Source of the DNA: Micromonospora lupini str. Lupac 08
GTDB taxonomy: Bacteria > Actinomycetota > Actinomycetes > Mycobacteriales > Micromonosporaceae
Length of the DNA stretch: 64,000 nucleotides
Reading direction: 5' to 3'
Assembly (NCBI RefSeq): GCF_000297395.2
Contig: NZ_HF570108.1
Span: 3,018,106-3,082,105 of the forward strand
How positions within the stretch are numbered: position 1 is the first letter of the stretch; each line of letters opens with the position of its first letter. The position numbers and the translations under genes are program-made. Of the stretch, positions 8,458 to 18,858 are shown one piece after another. Below the pieces are notes generated by a model, which ran no database searches, was not told where the DNA came from, and saw only the letters and a program-made list of their open reading frames with translations.

Positions 8458-9516
8458 ATGTCCACATCCGGTGCGATTCTGCGCGTGCGCTCGGTGGCGG
8501 TGGTGACGGTGGGCGCTCTCGCCGCCGCAGTCTCGCTGACCTCCGCCGCGTCCGCGTCCGCGACCATCACCGTGGCCGCCGACGGCAGCGGCACCTACAC
8601 GACCGTGCAGGCGGCGATCGACAGCGTCGCGGCGAACAACGGCGTTCCGGTCACCATCACCATCAAACCCGGCACCTACCGGGGCGTGGTCACCGTTCCC
8701 GCCAACAAGCCCCACCTCACGTTGGCGGGCGCCGGCGGCTCCCCCGGCCAGGTGGTGATCGTCGAAGGGCACGCGTCCGGCCAGACCAAGCCCGGTGGCG
8801 GCACGTACGGCACGTCCGGCAGCGCCTCGGTCTTCGTCAACGCCAACGACACCACGATCAGCAATCTGACCATGTCGAACGACTTCAACGAGGCCGCCAA
8901 CACCCTCGACGCCGAGCAGGCCGTCGCCGTCAACACCTCCGGCGACCGGGTGCAGTTCGACAACGTCCGCATCCTCGGCAACCAGGACACCCTGCTGGTC
9001 AACGCACCCAGCGTCAGCTCGGTCCGGCGTCTCTACGTCCGCAACTCCTACGTGGAGGGCGACGTCGACTTCATCTTCGGGCGGGGCACCATGGTCTTCC
9101 AGAACGGCACCGTGCACTCGCTCACCCGGGGCTCGTCATCGAACAACGGCTACATCACCGCGGCGGCCACCGACATCAACAACAAGTTCGGCTTCCTGTT
9201 CTGGGGAACCACACTGACCAGCAACGCTCCCGCCAGAACCGTCTATCTGGGCCGGCCCTGGCACCCCAGCGGCGACGTCAACGCCCGCGGTCAGGTCCTC
9301 TACCGGGGCGTCGCGATGGGCGCGCATGTCCGCACCGACCCCTGGACCGACATGTCCGGCTTCTCGTGGAGGACCGCCCGGTTCGCCGAGTACGGCAGCA
9401 CCGGGCCCGGCGCCGTCGTCAACGCCAACCGGCCCCAGATGAGCGCGTCCACCGCCACCCAGTACACCCCCACCGCCTACCTGGCGGGCAACGACGGCTG
9501 GAACCCGATCCGATGA
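8458..9516 (+). CDS. Secreted pectinesterase (carbohydrate esterase family 8)
   Basis: This 352-residue exported enzyme removes methyl esters from homogalacturonan, giving pectate and methanol. The signal peptide covers about residues 1-36. The family's catalytic signatures are all present: GTYRGVV near the start of the helix, Gln154 (EQAVAV), Gln176-Asp177 (NQDTLL), Asp204 in DVDFIFG and Arg266 in YLGRPW. These correspond to the two catalytic Asp, the oxyanion Gln and the Arg of known pectin methylesterases. The length is that of a single catalytic domain without a binding module. Its stop overlaps the start of the next gene (ATGA), so it is translationally coupled to the CE2 esterase. Confidence 0.95.
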   Translation: MSTSGAILRVRSVAVVTVGALAAAVSLTSAASASATITVAADGSGTYTTVQAAIDSVAANNGVPVTITIKPGTYRGVVTVPANKPHLTLAGAGGSPGQVVIVEGHASGQTKPGGGTYGTSGSASVFVNANDTTISNLTMSNDFNEAANTLDAEQAVAVNTSGDRVQFDNVRILGNQDTLLVNAPSVSSVRRLYVRNSYVEGDVDFIFGRGTMVFQNGTVHSLTRGSSSNNGYITAAATDINNKFGFLFWGTTLTSNAPARTVYLGRPWHPSGDVNARGQVLYRGVAMGAHVRTDPWTDMSGFSWRTARFAEYGSTGPGAVVNANRPQMSASTATQYTPTAYLAGNDGWNPIR

Positions 9517-11030
9517 CGAAGATTCGTTCCCACGATGATGATCGCCGTCCCGTGCGCCTGCGCACCCACCTGGGGGCACTCAGGAACGCGCTGACGAAGA
9601 CGCGTACCGCCGCCCTCATCGCCGTCGCCGCCGGAGTGCTCGCCGCAGGTCTGCCGGTCCTCAGCGCCGAGGCCGCGGCCGGCAACGGCACACCTGCCGA
9701 CTCGAACATCAGCTTCGTCGGCCGGTGGAACAAGTCGAACGCCTCGGCGTACGTGCCCTACTGGGCCGGCGCGTACCTGCGGGTCGGGTTCACCGGCAAG
9801 ACGGTGAAGCTCCGGCAGCGCAACACCATCCAGCTGTGGGCCAGCATCGACGGCAGGGCGTTCACGTCCTTCACCGGCTCCGGCACGATCAACCTGACGC
9901 CGACCGCCCTGGCGGCCGGCAACCACACGTTGATCGTCAGTTACCGGCAGGTGGCCGGCTCCTACACCGGTGACGCGGTCTTCCAGGGGTTGATCCTGGA
10001 TTCGGGCGCGGGCACGTTCACGCCGCCGGCCCGTCCCAAGCTGGTCGAGTTCGTCGGTGACTCGATCACCGCGGGCGCCACGAGCAGTCAGCTCGCCGTG
10101 ACGGACTACGGCTTCAAGGTCGGTGAGAGGCTCGGCTACGACCACACCCAGATCGCTATCGGCGGCATGTGTCTGGCCGAGACGACCGATGGATGCTGGG
10201 CGCAGGCGACACGCTACTGGATGTCGTCAGGTGGCCAGGCCGGCACCGACCAGTGGGACTTCTCCCGCTACACGGCCGACGGCGTGGTGATCAACCTGGG
10301 GACCAACGACAAGAGCCACGGCGTGAGCGCCGCGACCTTCCAGGCGACGTACACCACCTTCCTCACCAGGATCCGGGCCAAATTTCCGAACGCCAAGCTC
10401 TTCGCCATGCGAACGTTCATCGGTCGTTACGCGGCGGAGACGGAGGCGGCGGTACGGGCGCGCAACGCTGCTGGTGACGCCAACGTGTTCTACGTGGACA
10501 CCACCGGCTGGCTGCCGTCCGGCGGCCTGAGCGACTCGGTGCACCCGAACGACGCGGGCCACCAGGCCATCACCGACAGGCTGGCCCCGCTCGTCAGCGC
10601 AGCACTGACCACGACCCCGTCCCCCACGGCCGCGCCGACGACTCCCGCGCCGACGACTCCCGCGCCGACCACCCCCGCGCCGACGACTGCCGCGCCGACC
10701 ACCCCCGCGGGCGGGGCCTGCGCCGTCACCTACCGCAAGACCGGTGACTGGGGTACGGGTGCCCAGTTCGACGTGACGCTGAGCAACACCTCAGCCGTCC
10801 CGGTCAACGGTTGGACACTGACCTGGTCCCTGCCGGGCAGTCAGCGGATCACGCAGTCCTGGAATTCCACAGTCACCCAGTCCGGTGCGGCGGCCACGGC
10901 GGTGAACGTCTCCTGGAACGCGGTGATCCCGGCCGCCGGTTCGACGAGCTTCGGGTTCGTCACCGACAGCCCGCTCGACGGCGCGACAGGTTTCGCCCTC
11001 AACGGCTCCCCGTGCGCCGCCGCCACGTGA
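9513..11030 (+). CDS. Secreted CE2-like SGNH acetylesterase with C-terminal CBM2
   Basis: This 505-residue exported esterase starts in the ATGA overlap with the pectinesterase. A long N-terminal region carries a signal peptide ending near AEAAA (about 55). Residues about 60-170 form a jelly-roll-like domain (ISFVGRWNKSN...). An SGNH hydrolase domain follows with Ser184 in VGDSITAG, INLGTND, and the Asp341-x-x-His344 pair in SDSVHPNDAGH. This domain order is that of carbohydrate esterase family 2 (acetyl removal from plant polysaccharides). A Pro-Thr linker of repeated PTTPA units leads to a CBM2 domain at about 405-505 (two Cys, Trp-rich, NGWTLTWSLPG), which binds cellulose or xylan. Confidence 0.88.
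   Translation: MTKIRSHDDDRRPVRLRTHLGALRNALTKTRTAALIAVAAGVLAAGLPVLSAEAAAGNGTPADSNISFVGRWNKSNASAYVPYWAGAYLRVGFTGKTVKLRQRNTIQLWASIDGRAFTSFTGSGTINLTPTALAAGNHTLIVSYRQVAGSYTGDAVFQGLILDSGAGTFTPPARPKLVEFVGDSITAGATSSQLAVTDYGFKVGERLGYDHTQIAIGGMCLAETTDGCWAQATRYWMSSGGQAGTDQWDFSRYTADGVVINLGTNDKSHGVSAATFQATYTTFLTRIRAKFPNAKLFAMRTFIGRYAAETEAAVRARNAAGDANVFYVDTTGWLPSGGLSDSVHPNDAGHQAITDRLAPLVSAALTTTPSPTAAPTTPAPTTPAPTTPAPTTAAPTTPAGGACAVTYRKTGDWGTGAQFDVTLSNTSAVPVNGWTLTWSLPGSQRITQSWNSTVTQSGAAATAVNVSWNAVIPAAGSTSFGFVTDSPLDGATGFALNGSPCAAAT
10632..10709 (+). repeat. Tandem 15-bp repeats encoding the Pro-Thr linker
   Basis: About five degenerate copies of GCGCCGACGACTCCC lie in tandem and encode PTTPA units of the linker between the esterase domain and the CBM2 of the CE2-like enzyme. 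Such tracts expand and contract by slippage. Confidence 0.8.
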
Positions 11031-11065
11031 CGGCGAGCGTCTCCGATCAAGGCAGGAGTAACCCG

Positions 11066-12337
11066 ATGAAGCTTCGCCGATCGCGTCTCGTGGTCCTGGC
11101 GACAACGGTCCTGACCGTCGTGGCCGGCGGGCTCGGCATCGCCACCGCCCAGGCCGGCACCCCGGCGTGCGGTGTCGCCTACCGGATCACCAGCGAGTGG
11201 GCCGGCGGGTTCGGCGCCGATGTCGTCGTCACCAACTTCGGTGACGCGGTGAGCAGCTGGGCCGTGGGTTGGAGCCTCGCCCCCGGGCAGGGCGTGACGC
11301 AGGCGTGGAACGCCGCCGTCACGGTCACCGGCACGGCGGTGACCGCCACCAACATGAGCTACAACGGTGCCGTCGGCTCTGGCGCATCCGTCAACTTCGG
11401 CTTCACCGGCTCCTGGAGCGGCAGCAACCCGGTGCCGTCGTCGTTCACGTTCAACGGCGTCACCTGTGCCGGCCCGCCGGCGGCGACCCCCACCGCACCG
11501 ACGCCGATCCCGACGCCAACACCGACGTCAACACCGACACCGACGTCAACACCGACGCCGACGGCGACGCCCTGCCCCGGCCCGAGCACACCGTCGGCGA
11601 CCCCTTCCACGTCGCCGGCGCCCGCGGCGATCAAGGTGTGGATGGCCGGCGATTCCACGATGATGAACGCCAGCTCCTGCCCGATCGGCTGGGGCAGCCA
11701 GTTCGCGTCCTACCTCACGTCGAACGTCACCGTGCAGAACAGCGCCGTCGGCGGTCGCAGCATCCAGACGTGGCTGTACGAGGGCAATGTGACATCCACC
11801 AAGAACTCGGCCGGCGAGTGCACGCTCAGCTCGACCGCCTACAGCGCGCGGTGGTCGGCGATGCTGGACGCCGGCACCGGCTTCAAGGCCGGTGACTATC
11901 TGATCATCCAGTTCGGCATCAACGACGGTGACTCGGCCTGCCCGCGTCACGTCGGCACCAACCGCTTCAAGGAACTGCTCGGCGTCATGGCGACGGCTGC
12001 CAAGGCCCGAGGCGTGAAGCCCATCTTCGTCACCCCGGTCGCGGCGATCACCTGCAGCGGCAGCACCGCCGTCGGCAACCGCGGTTTCGTCACCGAGACG
12101 ACGGCTGCGGCCGCCGCCAACGGCGTACCGGTCATCGACCTGCACGCGAAGAGCGTGGCGCTCTACAACACGCTCAGGCTGTGCCCGAACAACGGTGACT
12201 ACTCGACGGGCGCGGTAGGTGCGTTCTTCTGCAACGACCACACCCACTTCGAGGCCGCCGGTGCCAGACAGATCGCCGGCCTGATCGCCACCGCCCTGCG
12301 GGCGCAGAACATCCCGCTGGCCGCCTACCTGAGGTGA
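11066..12337 (+). CDS. Secreted rhamnogalacturonan acetylesterase (CE12) with N-terminal CBM2
   Basis: This 423-residue protein starts at ATG 11066 after the ribosome-binding site GGCAGGAG. It has a signal peptide (about 1-29), a CBM2 (about 33-135, two Cys, WAVGWSLAPGQG), a Pro-Thr-rich linker (about 138-185) and an SGNH domain. The catalytic Ser197 lies in AGDSTMM, followed by GGRS, QFGINDGD and the Asp391/His394 pair in NDHTHFEAAG. The DSTM and THF signatures point to CE12 rhamnogalacturonan acetylesterases, which strip acetyl groups from pectin side-chain backbones. It is the third esterase in a row and would act with the two upstream enzymes on acetylated, methylated pectin. Confidence 0.9.
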   Translation: MKLRRSRLVVLATTVLTVVAGGLGIATAQAGTPACGVAYRITSEWAGGFGADVVVTNFGDAVSSWAVGWSLAPGQGVTQAWNAAVTVTGTAVTATNMSYNGAVGSGASVNFGFTGSWSGSNPVPSSFTFNGVTCAGPPAATPTAPTPIPTPTPTSTPTPTSTPTPTATPCPGPSTPSATPSTSPAPAAIKVWMAGDSTMMNASSCPIGWGSQFASYLTSNVTVQNSAVGGRSIQTWLYEGNVTSTKNSAGECTLSSTAYSARWSAMLDAGTGFKAGDYLIIQFGINDGDSACPRHVGTNRFKELLGVMATAAKARGVKPIFVTPVAAITCSGSTAVGNRGFVTETTAAAAANGVPVIDLHAKSVALYNTLRLCPNNGDYSTGAVGAFFCNDHTHFEAAGARQIAGLIATALRAQNIPLAAYLR

Positions 12338-12489
12338 CAGCGTGACGATCTGTGCGCGGAGCCGCTCTGCGGTCCGGCCCGCGGTGGTCTGACGGGCGGT
12401 GATCCTGTGCCGCGGTAGCCGGCTCACGCGAGGCGGATACGACGTTCGTGGTATGTCGACGGGTCCGGCGGTCCGTACAGTCTGGCGGT

Positions 12490-13575
12490 ATGCGGCGTTG
12501 GGTCGTGGAGACGATGATCGTGGTGGCCGTGGGCGTGCTGACCGCGTACCGGCTCGCGACGACGCCGGTGGCGCTTGGTGATCGAGCGCCGGACCTGTGG
12601 GCGTACGCTGCCGCCGCCGTGATGGTGTTCGTGCTGCCCGTTCGACGGCGGTGGCCGGTCGGCGTGCTGATCCTCGTGGGCGGGCTCTACCTGGCCTACC
12701 ACATCTACCACTACCCGGGTGGCGCGCCGGCGGTGCCCGCGTGGGTGGCGCTGTACTCCGTCGGTGCGGCGTCGCGGCAGCGCGTGGGTCTCGTCGTCGC
12801 GGCCCTGTTCGTGCTCCTGGATGCCCAGGGGCGGGTGGCGGTCGCCGGCGCGAGGCCGTTCGACGCGTCACTGGACAGTTCGACTGTCGTGTTCGTGGCG
12901 GCGTTGCTGCTCGGCGAGGTGGTGCGCGGGCGCCGGACCCAGCTGGCGTTGCTGGCGGCCGACCAGAGCCGGGCCGCCGAGCAGCGGGTCGTCGAGGAGC
13001 GTATCCGCATCGCCCGGGAGCTTCACGACGTCACGGCGCACACCCTGGCCGTGGTGTCCGTGCAGGCGGGCGTCGCGGCCGACGTGCTGGACGAGGATCC
13101 CGCCCAGGCCCGCGCCGCGCTGCGCGAGGTGCGCCGGGCCAGCCGCGAGGCGATGGTGGAGTTGCGCGCGGCGGTGGGCGTGCTGCGCGACGGCACACCG
13201 GCGGCCGGCCCGGAGCCGCCGACGCCCACCCTCGATCGGCTGCCCGCGCTGGCCGAGTCGACGGGTGCGGTCGTGACCTGCGACGGCGAGCCGCGCGCGT
13301 TGCCGCGGGCCGTGGAAACGACCGCCTACCGCATCGTCCAGGAGGCAGTGACGAACGCGCTGCGGCACGCCGGTGCGGCCCAGATCGAGGTGCGTGTCGG
13401 ATACCGCCCCGACGGACTGTCGGTGACGGTGCGCGACAACGGGCGGGGTGGCGTCCCGGTGGCCGGCAACGGGCTGCGGGGCATGGCCGAGCGCGCCGGC
13501 GGGCTGGGCGGGTGGCTTCGAGCCGGGCCGGCCGACGGCGGAGGCTTCGAGGTGCGGGGGTGGCTGCCGGTATGA
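12490..13575 (+). CDS. Two-component sensor histidine kinase (HisKA_3 type)
   Basis: This is a 361-residue membrane kinase. The N-terminal 140 residues hold four or five hydrophobic segments with little extracellular sequence. A short coiled region leads to the HisKA_3 dimerisation motif RIARELHDVTAHTLAVVSVQ with phospho-acceptor His179. A HATPase domain follows (QEAVTNALRHA N-box, DNGRGG and GNGLRGMAERA G-boxes). Its stop overlaps the ATG of the response regulator, giving a classical NarL-type pair in one operon. The signal is unknown; kinases with this layout often sense the membrane state or small ligands. Confidence 0.93.
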   Translation: MRRWVVETMIVVAVGVLTAYRLATTPVALGDRAPDLWAYAAAAVMVFVLPVRRRWPVGVLILVGGLYLAYHIYHYPGGAPAVPAWVALYSVGAASRQRVGLVVAALFVLLDAQGRVAVAGARPFDASLDSSTVVFVAALLLGEVVRGRRTQLALLAADQSRAAEQRVVEERIRIARELHDVTAHTLAVVSVQAGVAADVLDEDPAQARAALREVRRASREAMVELRAAVGVLRDGTPAAGPEPPTPTLDRLPALAESTGAVVTCDGEPRALPRAVETTAYRIVQEAVTNALRHAGAAQIEVRVGYRPDGLSVTVRDNGRGGVPVAGNGLRGMAERAGGLGGWLRAGPADGGGFEVRGWLPV

Positions 13576-14228
13576 CGGTTCGTGTCCTGCTGGCCGACGA
13601 CCAGACCCTCGTCCGCGCGGGCTTCCGGGTCCTGTTGGAGCGGGCGCCGGACATCGAGGTCGTCGCGGAGGCGACCGATGGGGAGGAGGCGATCGCTCTC
13701 ACCCGAGCGCACCGGCCGGATGTCGTGTTGATGGACATCCGGATGCCGGGCACGGACGGTTTGACGGCCGCCCGCCGCATCCTCGCCGATCCCCGGTTGC
13801 CCGGCGTACGCGTGGTGGTGCTGACGACATTCGAGTTGGACGAGTACGTCTTCGCGGCGCTGCAGGCCGGCGCGAGCGGGTTCCTGCTCAAGGACCTGGA
13901 GCCGGACGAACTGCGCCGGGCGGTACGCGTGGTCGCCGCCGGTGACGCGCTGCTGGCGCCCGCCGTGACCAGACGGCTCATCGCCGCCTTCGCCAGCGGT
14001 CCAGGGGTACCGGGCGTCGACAGCCTGACCTCGCGGGAGCGGGAGGTGGTCGGCCTCGTCGCCGACGGCCTGTCGACGGTGGAGGTGGCGGACCGGCTGG
14101 GGATGAGCCCGGCCACGGCGAAGACCCACACCAACCGGGCGATGACGAAGCTCGGGGCTCGCGATCGGGCACAGCTGGTCGTGTTCGCGTACCGCAGCGG
14201 GCTCGCCGGCCTACCGCGACCGCGGTAG
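13572..14228 (+). CDS. NarL/FixJ-family response regulator
   Basis: This 218-residue partner of the preceding kinase overlaps it by four bases. The receiver domain has the acidic pair in LLADDQ, phospho-acceptor Asp55 in VLMDIRMPG, the Thr of VVLTTFE and the Lys of FLLKD. The C-terminal LuxR-type helix-turn-helix is SLTSREREVVGLVADGLSTVEVADRLGMSPATAKTH, written here as the motif from about residue 150 to 190. Targets are not evident, but the small membrane protein 57 bases downstream is the likeliest member of the same unit. Confidence 0.94.
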   Translation: MTVRVLLADDQTLVRAGFRVLLERAPDIEVVAEATDGEEAIALTRAHRPDVVLMDIRMPGTDGLTAARRILADPRLPGVRVVVLTTFELDEYVFAALQAGASGFLLKDLEPDELRRAVRVVAAGDALLAPAVTRRLIAAFASGPGVPGVDSLTSREREVVGLVADGLSTVEVADRLGMSPATAKTHTNRAMTKLGARDRAQLVVFAYRSGLAGLPRPR

Positions 14229-14285
14229 GTCGACGCCCACCGATGGCAGATCCGGCACGCGTACGCCGCTCGTAGCGTTCCGGTC

Positions 14286-14867
14286 ATGTTTCTCATCCTG
14301 GGTCCGGCGTTGAATCTGCTCGCCGGCTTCTTCTGGCAGAACGACACTCAAGGCATCACCGCCGGCACGATCATCGTGTTGTCGACCGCGTGCTGGCTCA
14401 TCGGGCTGATCGGGTTGTTCGAGCGGCTGCGGCCCAGCACGCCGAGGTACGTCGCGGTCGGACTGCCGGTAACGGTGTTCGGCGCGATCGGCGGGGTGGC
14501 CTACGGCGTACAGAGTATTCATGAGGGACTGTTCGCCGTCTCCCACGCCGACGCGGTCGAACGACTCGGCGAGCACCCGTTCGCCGCGTACGCGGTGTAC
14601 TGGACGTGCGGACCGCTGTTTCCCCTCAGCCTGTTCGTCCTGGGCCTCGTGCTGGCCAAGGTGCGTGTGGCGCCACTTCCGGTAGGCGTCATGGTCAGCC
14701 TGGGCGCGGTCGTGTTCCCGCTGAGCCGCGTCACCCGGGAGGCGTCCGTCGCGCACCTGGCGGACCTGTTCCTGCTGTTGCCGTTCCTCTATCTGGGGCT
14801 GCGGTCGATGTGGCGGTCCCCGGGCGTGCCAGGCCCGCAGCGCCACCGTGACGCAGTGGATTCCTAG
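14286..14867 (+). CDS. Small polytopic membrane protein downstream of the two-component system
   Basis: This 193-residue protein has about six hydrophobic segments (near residues 1-15, 22-42, 52-75, 98-122, 130-148 and 158-175), with short loops and a charged C-terminal tail. I do not recognise a named family. There are no obvious catalytic or transport motifs. It follows the response regulator in the same direction and could be a regulated target or an accessory sensor of that system; this is inferred from position only. It converges with the ROK gene, whose end lies 23 bases away. Confidence 0.7.
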   Translation: MFLILGPALNLLAGFFWQNDTQGITAGTIIVLSTACWLIGLIGLFERLRPSTPRYVAVGLPVTVFGAIGGVAYGVQSIHEGLFAVSHADAVERLGEHPFAAYAVYWTCGPLFPLSLFVLGLVLAKVRVAPLPVGVMVSLGAVVFPLSRVTREASVAHLADLFLLLPFLYLGLRSMWRSPGVPGPQRHRDAVDS

Positions 14868-14890
14868 GCAGTCGTCAAAGGATCCTGGTG

Positions 14891-16006
14891 TCAACGGGAT
14901 CGTGTGCCGGCCTGGAGCGCGGCGAGTTCCGGAATGCCGTAGTGCTTGTCGAGGACCTGCATGGCGGCGCCCGCCGCGATGACGTCCGCGCCCAGGCGGG
15001 ACAGGGTCACCGTCGGGGCCAGCCAGTCCGCGCGCGGCACGTCGGTGCGGACGGCCCGCTCGACCGCGGGGAGGTAGACGTCCGCGTGGCGCAGCAGGTC
15101 CGCGCCGGCCAGCACCACGTGGGCGAGGTCGAGGGTCTGGAGCAGGTTGACGACGCCGACGGCCAGGACGCGGGCCGCGCGGGCGACGTCTCCGGCCTCG
15201 GTGGCGCGCAGGTGCACGACCTCCAGGCAGCCGTGGCGTCCGCAGACGCAGCGGGGCCCGTCCAGGTCGACCACCGTGTGCCCGAACTCCCCGGCGTTGG
15301 TGTGCGCGCCCCGGTGGGCGGCGCCGCCCAGCCAGAAGCCACCGCCGATGCCGGACTCGACCATGATGAGCGCCGCGTCGCCGAACGTGGCGCCGTGCCG
15401 CCACGCCTCGGCGGTGATCCCGGCCGTCACGTCCTTGTCGAGGTGCACCGGCAGGCCCAGGTGCGCCTCGGCCAGCTCCCGCAGCGGTACGTCGTGCCAG
15501 TGCCGCAGGCCGTGCGCGTCCCGGACCAGCCCGTGCGCGTGGTCCAGCGGGCCGATCATGCCGATGCCCACGCCGGTCAGCCGGCTCCGCAGCTCGGCGC
15601 CGGTGGTGATCGCCTCGATGCCGACGGACAGGGCGTCGAGGAGCTGACCGGGGGTGAAGTCGGCGGGCAGGGGGATGACCGTGGAGTGGTGCACGGCGCC
15701 GGCGAGGTCGACCAGGACCAGGCGCAGTGTGCGTCGGGCGACGTGCGCGCCGATCGCGTAGCGGCTGTCGGGGACCAGCTCGTAGACGACCGCCGGCTTG
15801 CCGATCCCCGGGCGGCGGACGCCTGCGGGGCGGATCAGCCCGTCGGCGGTCAGGCGGGCGATGACCTTGGAGACCGCCTGCGGTGTCAGGCCGGTGGCGT
15901 CGACGACCGTGGACCGCTCGAACGTCCGTACGGTGCGCCCCACGGCCATGACCAGCGCCTGGTTGTAGCCGCGCAGGAACGTCACGTCGGCTGTGGTGCG
16001 CGTCAT
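14891..16006 (-). CDS. ROK-family transcriptional repressor
   Basis: This is a 371-residue protein with an N-terminal winged helix (residues about 15-75, VVDATGLTPQAVSKVIARL) fused to a ROK sugar-kinase-like fold. The ROK zinc signature GEFGHTVVDLDGPRCVCGRHG is present (about residues 240-262), with its His and three Cys ligands. The ATP-type loop motif is SGIGGGFWLGG. Most such XylR/NagC-like regulators bind a sugar or sugar phosphate and repress uptake or efflux genes. The divergent MFS transporter starts 41 bases away, with a dyad between the two starts, so it is the probable target. Confidence 0.92.
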   Translation of the reverse strand: MTRTTADVTFLRGYNQALVMAVGRTVRTFERSTVVDATGLTPQAVSKVIARLTADGLIRPAGVRRPGIGKPAVVYELVPDSRYAIGAHVARRTLRLVLVDLAGAVHHSTVIPLPADFTPGQLLDALSVGIEAITTGAELRSRLTGVGIGMIGPLDHAHGLVRDAHGLRHWHDVPLRELAEAHLGLPVHLDKDVTAGITAEAWRHGATFGDAALIMVESGIGGGFWLGGAAHRGAHTNAGEFGHTVVDLDGPRCVCGRHGCLEVVHLRATEAGDVARAARVLAVGVVNLLQTLDLAHVVLAGADLLRHADVYLPAVERAVRTDVPRADWLAPTVTLSRLGADVIAAGAAMQVLDKHYGIPELAALQAGTRSR

Positions 16007-16018
16007 CTCACCAGCCTA

Positions 16019-16039
16019 TTACGCAACGCTGTTGCTAAA
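16019..16039. promoter_or_regulatory. ROK operator candidate between the repressor and MFS genes
   Basis: The dyad GCAAC-GCT-GTTGC (16023-16035) extends into weaker flanking symmetry (TTAcGCAAC...GTTGCtaAA). It fills almost the entire 41-base gap between the divergent starts, so a bound ROK protein would block both promoters. The regulator assignment rests on position. Confidence 0.55.
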
Positions 16040-16047
16040 TTCGCTCG

Positions 16048-17271
16048 GTGAACGGACTGAGCAGAGGCCAGCGCCTGGCGGCGTTGGCGGCCCTGGCCCT
16101 GGGCGGAGTGGCGGTCGGCCTGACGGAGTTCGTGGCGATGGGTCTGCTGCCCGAGATGGCACGCGGCCTGCTCCCGCAGGAGTACGCCCGATCGTCGTCG
16201 GACGCGGTCGCCCAGGCCGGATGGATGATCACCGCGTACGCGCTGGGCGTGGTCGTGGGCGCCCCGCTGATCGCCGCCCTCAGCGCGCGCCTGCCCCGCC
16301 GCAGGCTGGTCCTCGGGCTGCTCGTCCTCTTCGCCGTCGGCACTGTCGCGTCCGCCACGGCCCCGACGTTCGAACTGGTGCTGGTGGCGCGGTTCGTCGC
16401 GGCGCTGCCGCACGGCGCGTACTTCGGCGCGGCCGGCCTGCTCGCGGCCACCCTGATGGGTCCCGGCAACGAGGCACGCGGCTTCGCCACAGTGCTCGGT
16501 GGGCTGACCGTGAGCAACGTGGTGGGCGTACCGCTGATCACCCGGCTCGGGCAGGCGGTCGGCTGGCGTGCGGCGTACCTGGTGATCGCCGGGGTTTTCC
16601 TGCTCACGCTGCTGGCGGTGCTGGCGGTGGTCCCGGAGGTCGCCGCGGCGGCGGACGGCTCGCCGGCCGCCGAACTGCGCGCGCTGCGGACCTCGCAGGT
16701 GTGGCTGGTCGCGGCCACCGGGGCGATCGGCTTCGCGGGGTTCTTCGCTGTCGACTCCTACATCGCGCCGGTCACCACCGACGTCGCCGGCCTCTCCGCC
16801 GCGACCGTGCCGTGGGTGCTTGTCGCGGTGGGTCTCGGCATGACCGTCGGCAACGCCCTTGGTGGCTGGCTCGCCGACCGGGACCTGCGCCGCAGCATGA
16901 TGATCGGCTTCGTCGCCATGATCGTCAGCATCGGTGTGTTCAGCCTCGTCGCGTCGAACCGCGTGGGCCTGTTCGTGGGCGCGTTCCTGGTCGGCGCCAC
17001 GAGCCTCTACCTCGGCCCGGTCCTGCAGGCACGCCTGATCACGGTCGCCCCCGGGGCCCAACTGATGGGCGCGGCGCTCAACCAGTCCGCCATGAACATC
17101 GCCAACAGCCTGGGCGCGGCCCTGGGCAGCGTCGGCATCGCCGCCGGACTCGGCTACCTCGCGCCGGCCCGGGTGGGTCTGGTCCTGGCGGTCGTCGGGC
17201 TGGGCCTGGGGATCGTCAGCTTCGCCGCTGGACGTCGCCGCGACCGGGAACCGGCCGCCGTCGCGGGCTGA
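16048..17271 (+). CDS. MFS (DHA1-type) efflux transporter
   Basis: This 407-residue protein starts at GTG 16048. It has about twelve transmembrane segments and the family motifs: a first helix with GLTEFVAMGLLPE, which is typical of the AraJ/YdhP/NepI drug and sugar exporter group, an Arg-rich cytoplasmic loop after helix 2 (ARLPRRRL), and a central loop between helices 6 and 7. It is divergent from the ROK repressor and probably controlled by it, which makes a sugar or sugar-like metabolite a plausible substrate; the sequence does not identify it. Confidence 0.9.
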   Translation: MNGLSRGQRLAALAALALGGVAVGLTEFVAMGLLPEMARGLLPQEYARSSSDAVAQAGWMITAYALGVVVGAPLIAALSARLPRRRLVLGLLVLFAVGTVASATAPTFELVLVARFVAALPHGAYFGAAGLLAATLMGPGNEARGFATVLGGLTVSNVVGVPLITRLGQAVGWRAAYLVIAGVFLLTLLAVLAVVPEVAAAADGSPAAELRALRTSQVWLVAATGAIGFAGFFAVDSYIAPVTTDVAGLSAATVPWVLVAVGLGMTVGNALGGWLADRDLRRSMMIGFVAMIVSIGVFSLVASNRVGLFVGAFLVGATSLYLGPVLQARLITVAPGAQLMGAALNQSAMNIANSLGAALGSVGIAAGLGYLAPARVGLVLAVVGLGLGIVSFAAGRRRDREPAAVAG

Positions 17272-17394
17272 GGCTGCGCGGGTGGCCCGGCGGCCGGCGT
17301 CCTGGCCGGTATCTGACACCGGCGTGGAGGCGTCGGGCGACGGTCGACGCTGTGCAACGATCGGTGCCACACCTCGTACCCCCTTTGGAGCACG

Positions 17395-18771
<1,377 letters not shown>

Positions 18772-18804
18772 CGGTCGTGCGGGCGCGCCGAGCGTCCGAC
18801 GACA

Positions 18805-18835
18805 CCGCCCGCCGACCCCGTCGGTCGGCGGGCGG
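18805..18835. terminator. Bidirectional hairpin terminator
   Basis: A 13-bp perfect GC-rich stem (18805-18817 with 18823-18835) and a 5-base loop lie between the convergent ends of the flavoprotein gene and the UPF0303 gene. No T-tract is present, as is common in actinomycetes. Confidence 0.7.
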
Positions 18836-18858
18836 GCGGCGTCCGGCGGTTGCGGGGC

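Noticed and set aside
18805..18835. Possible CRISPR or tandem repeat because of repeated CGGGCGG
   Set aside because: It is a single inverted repeat forming one hairpin; no spaced direct repeats occur anywhere in the window.
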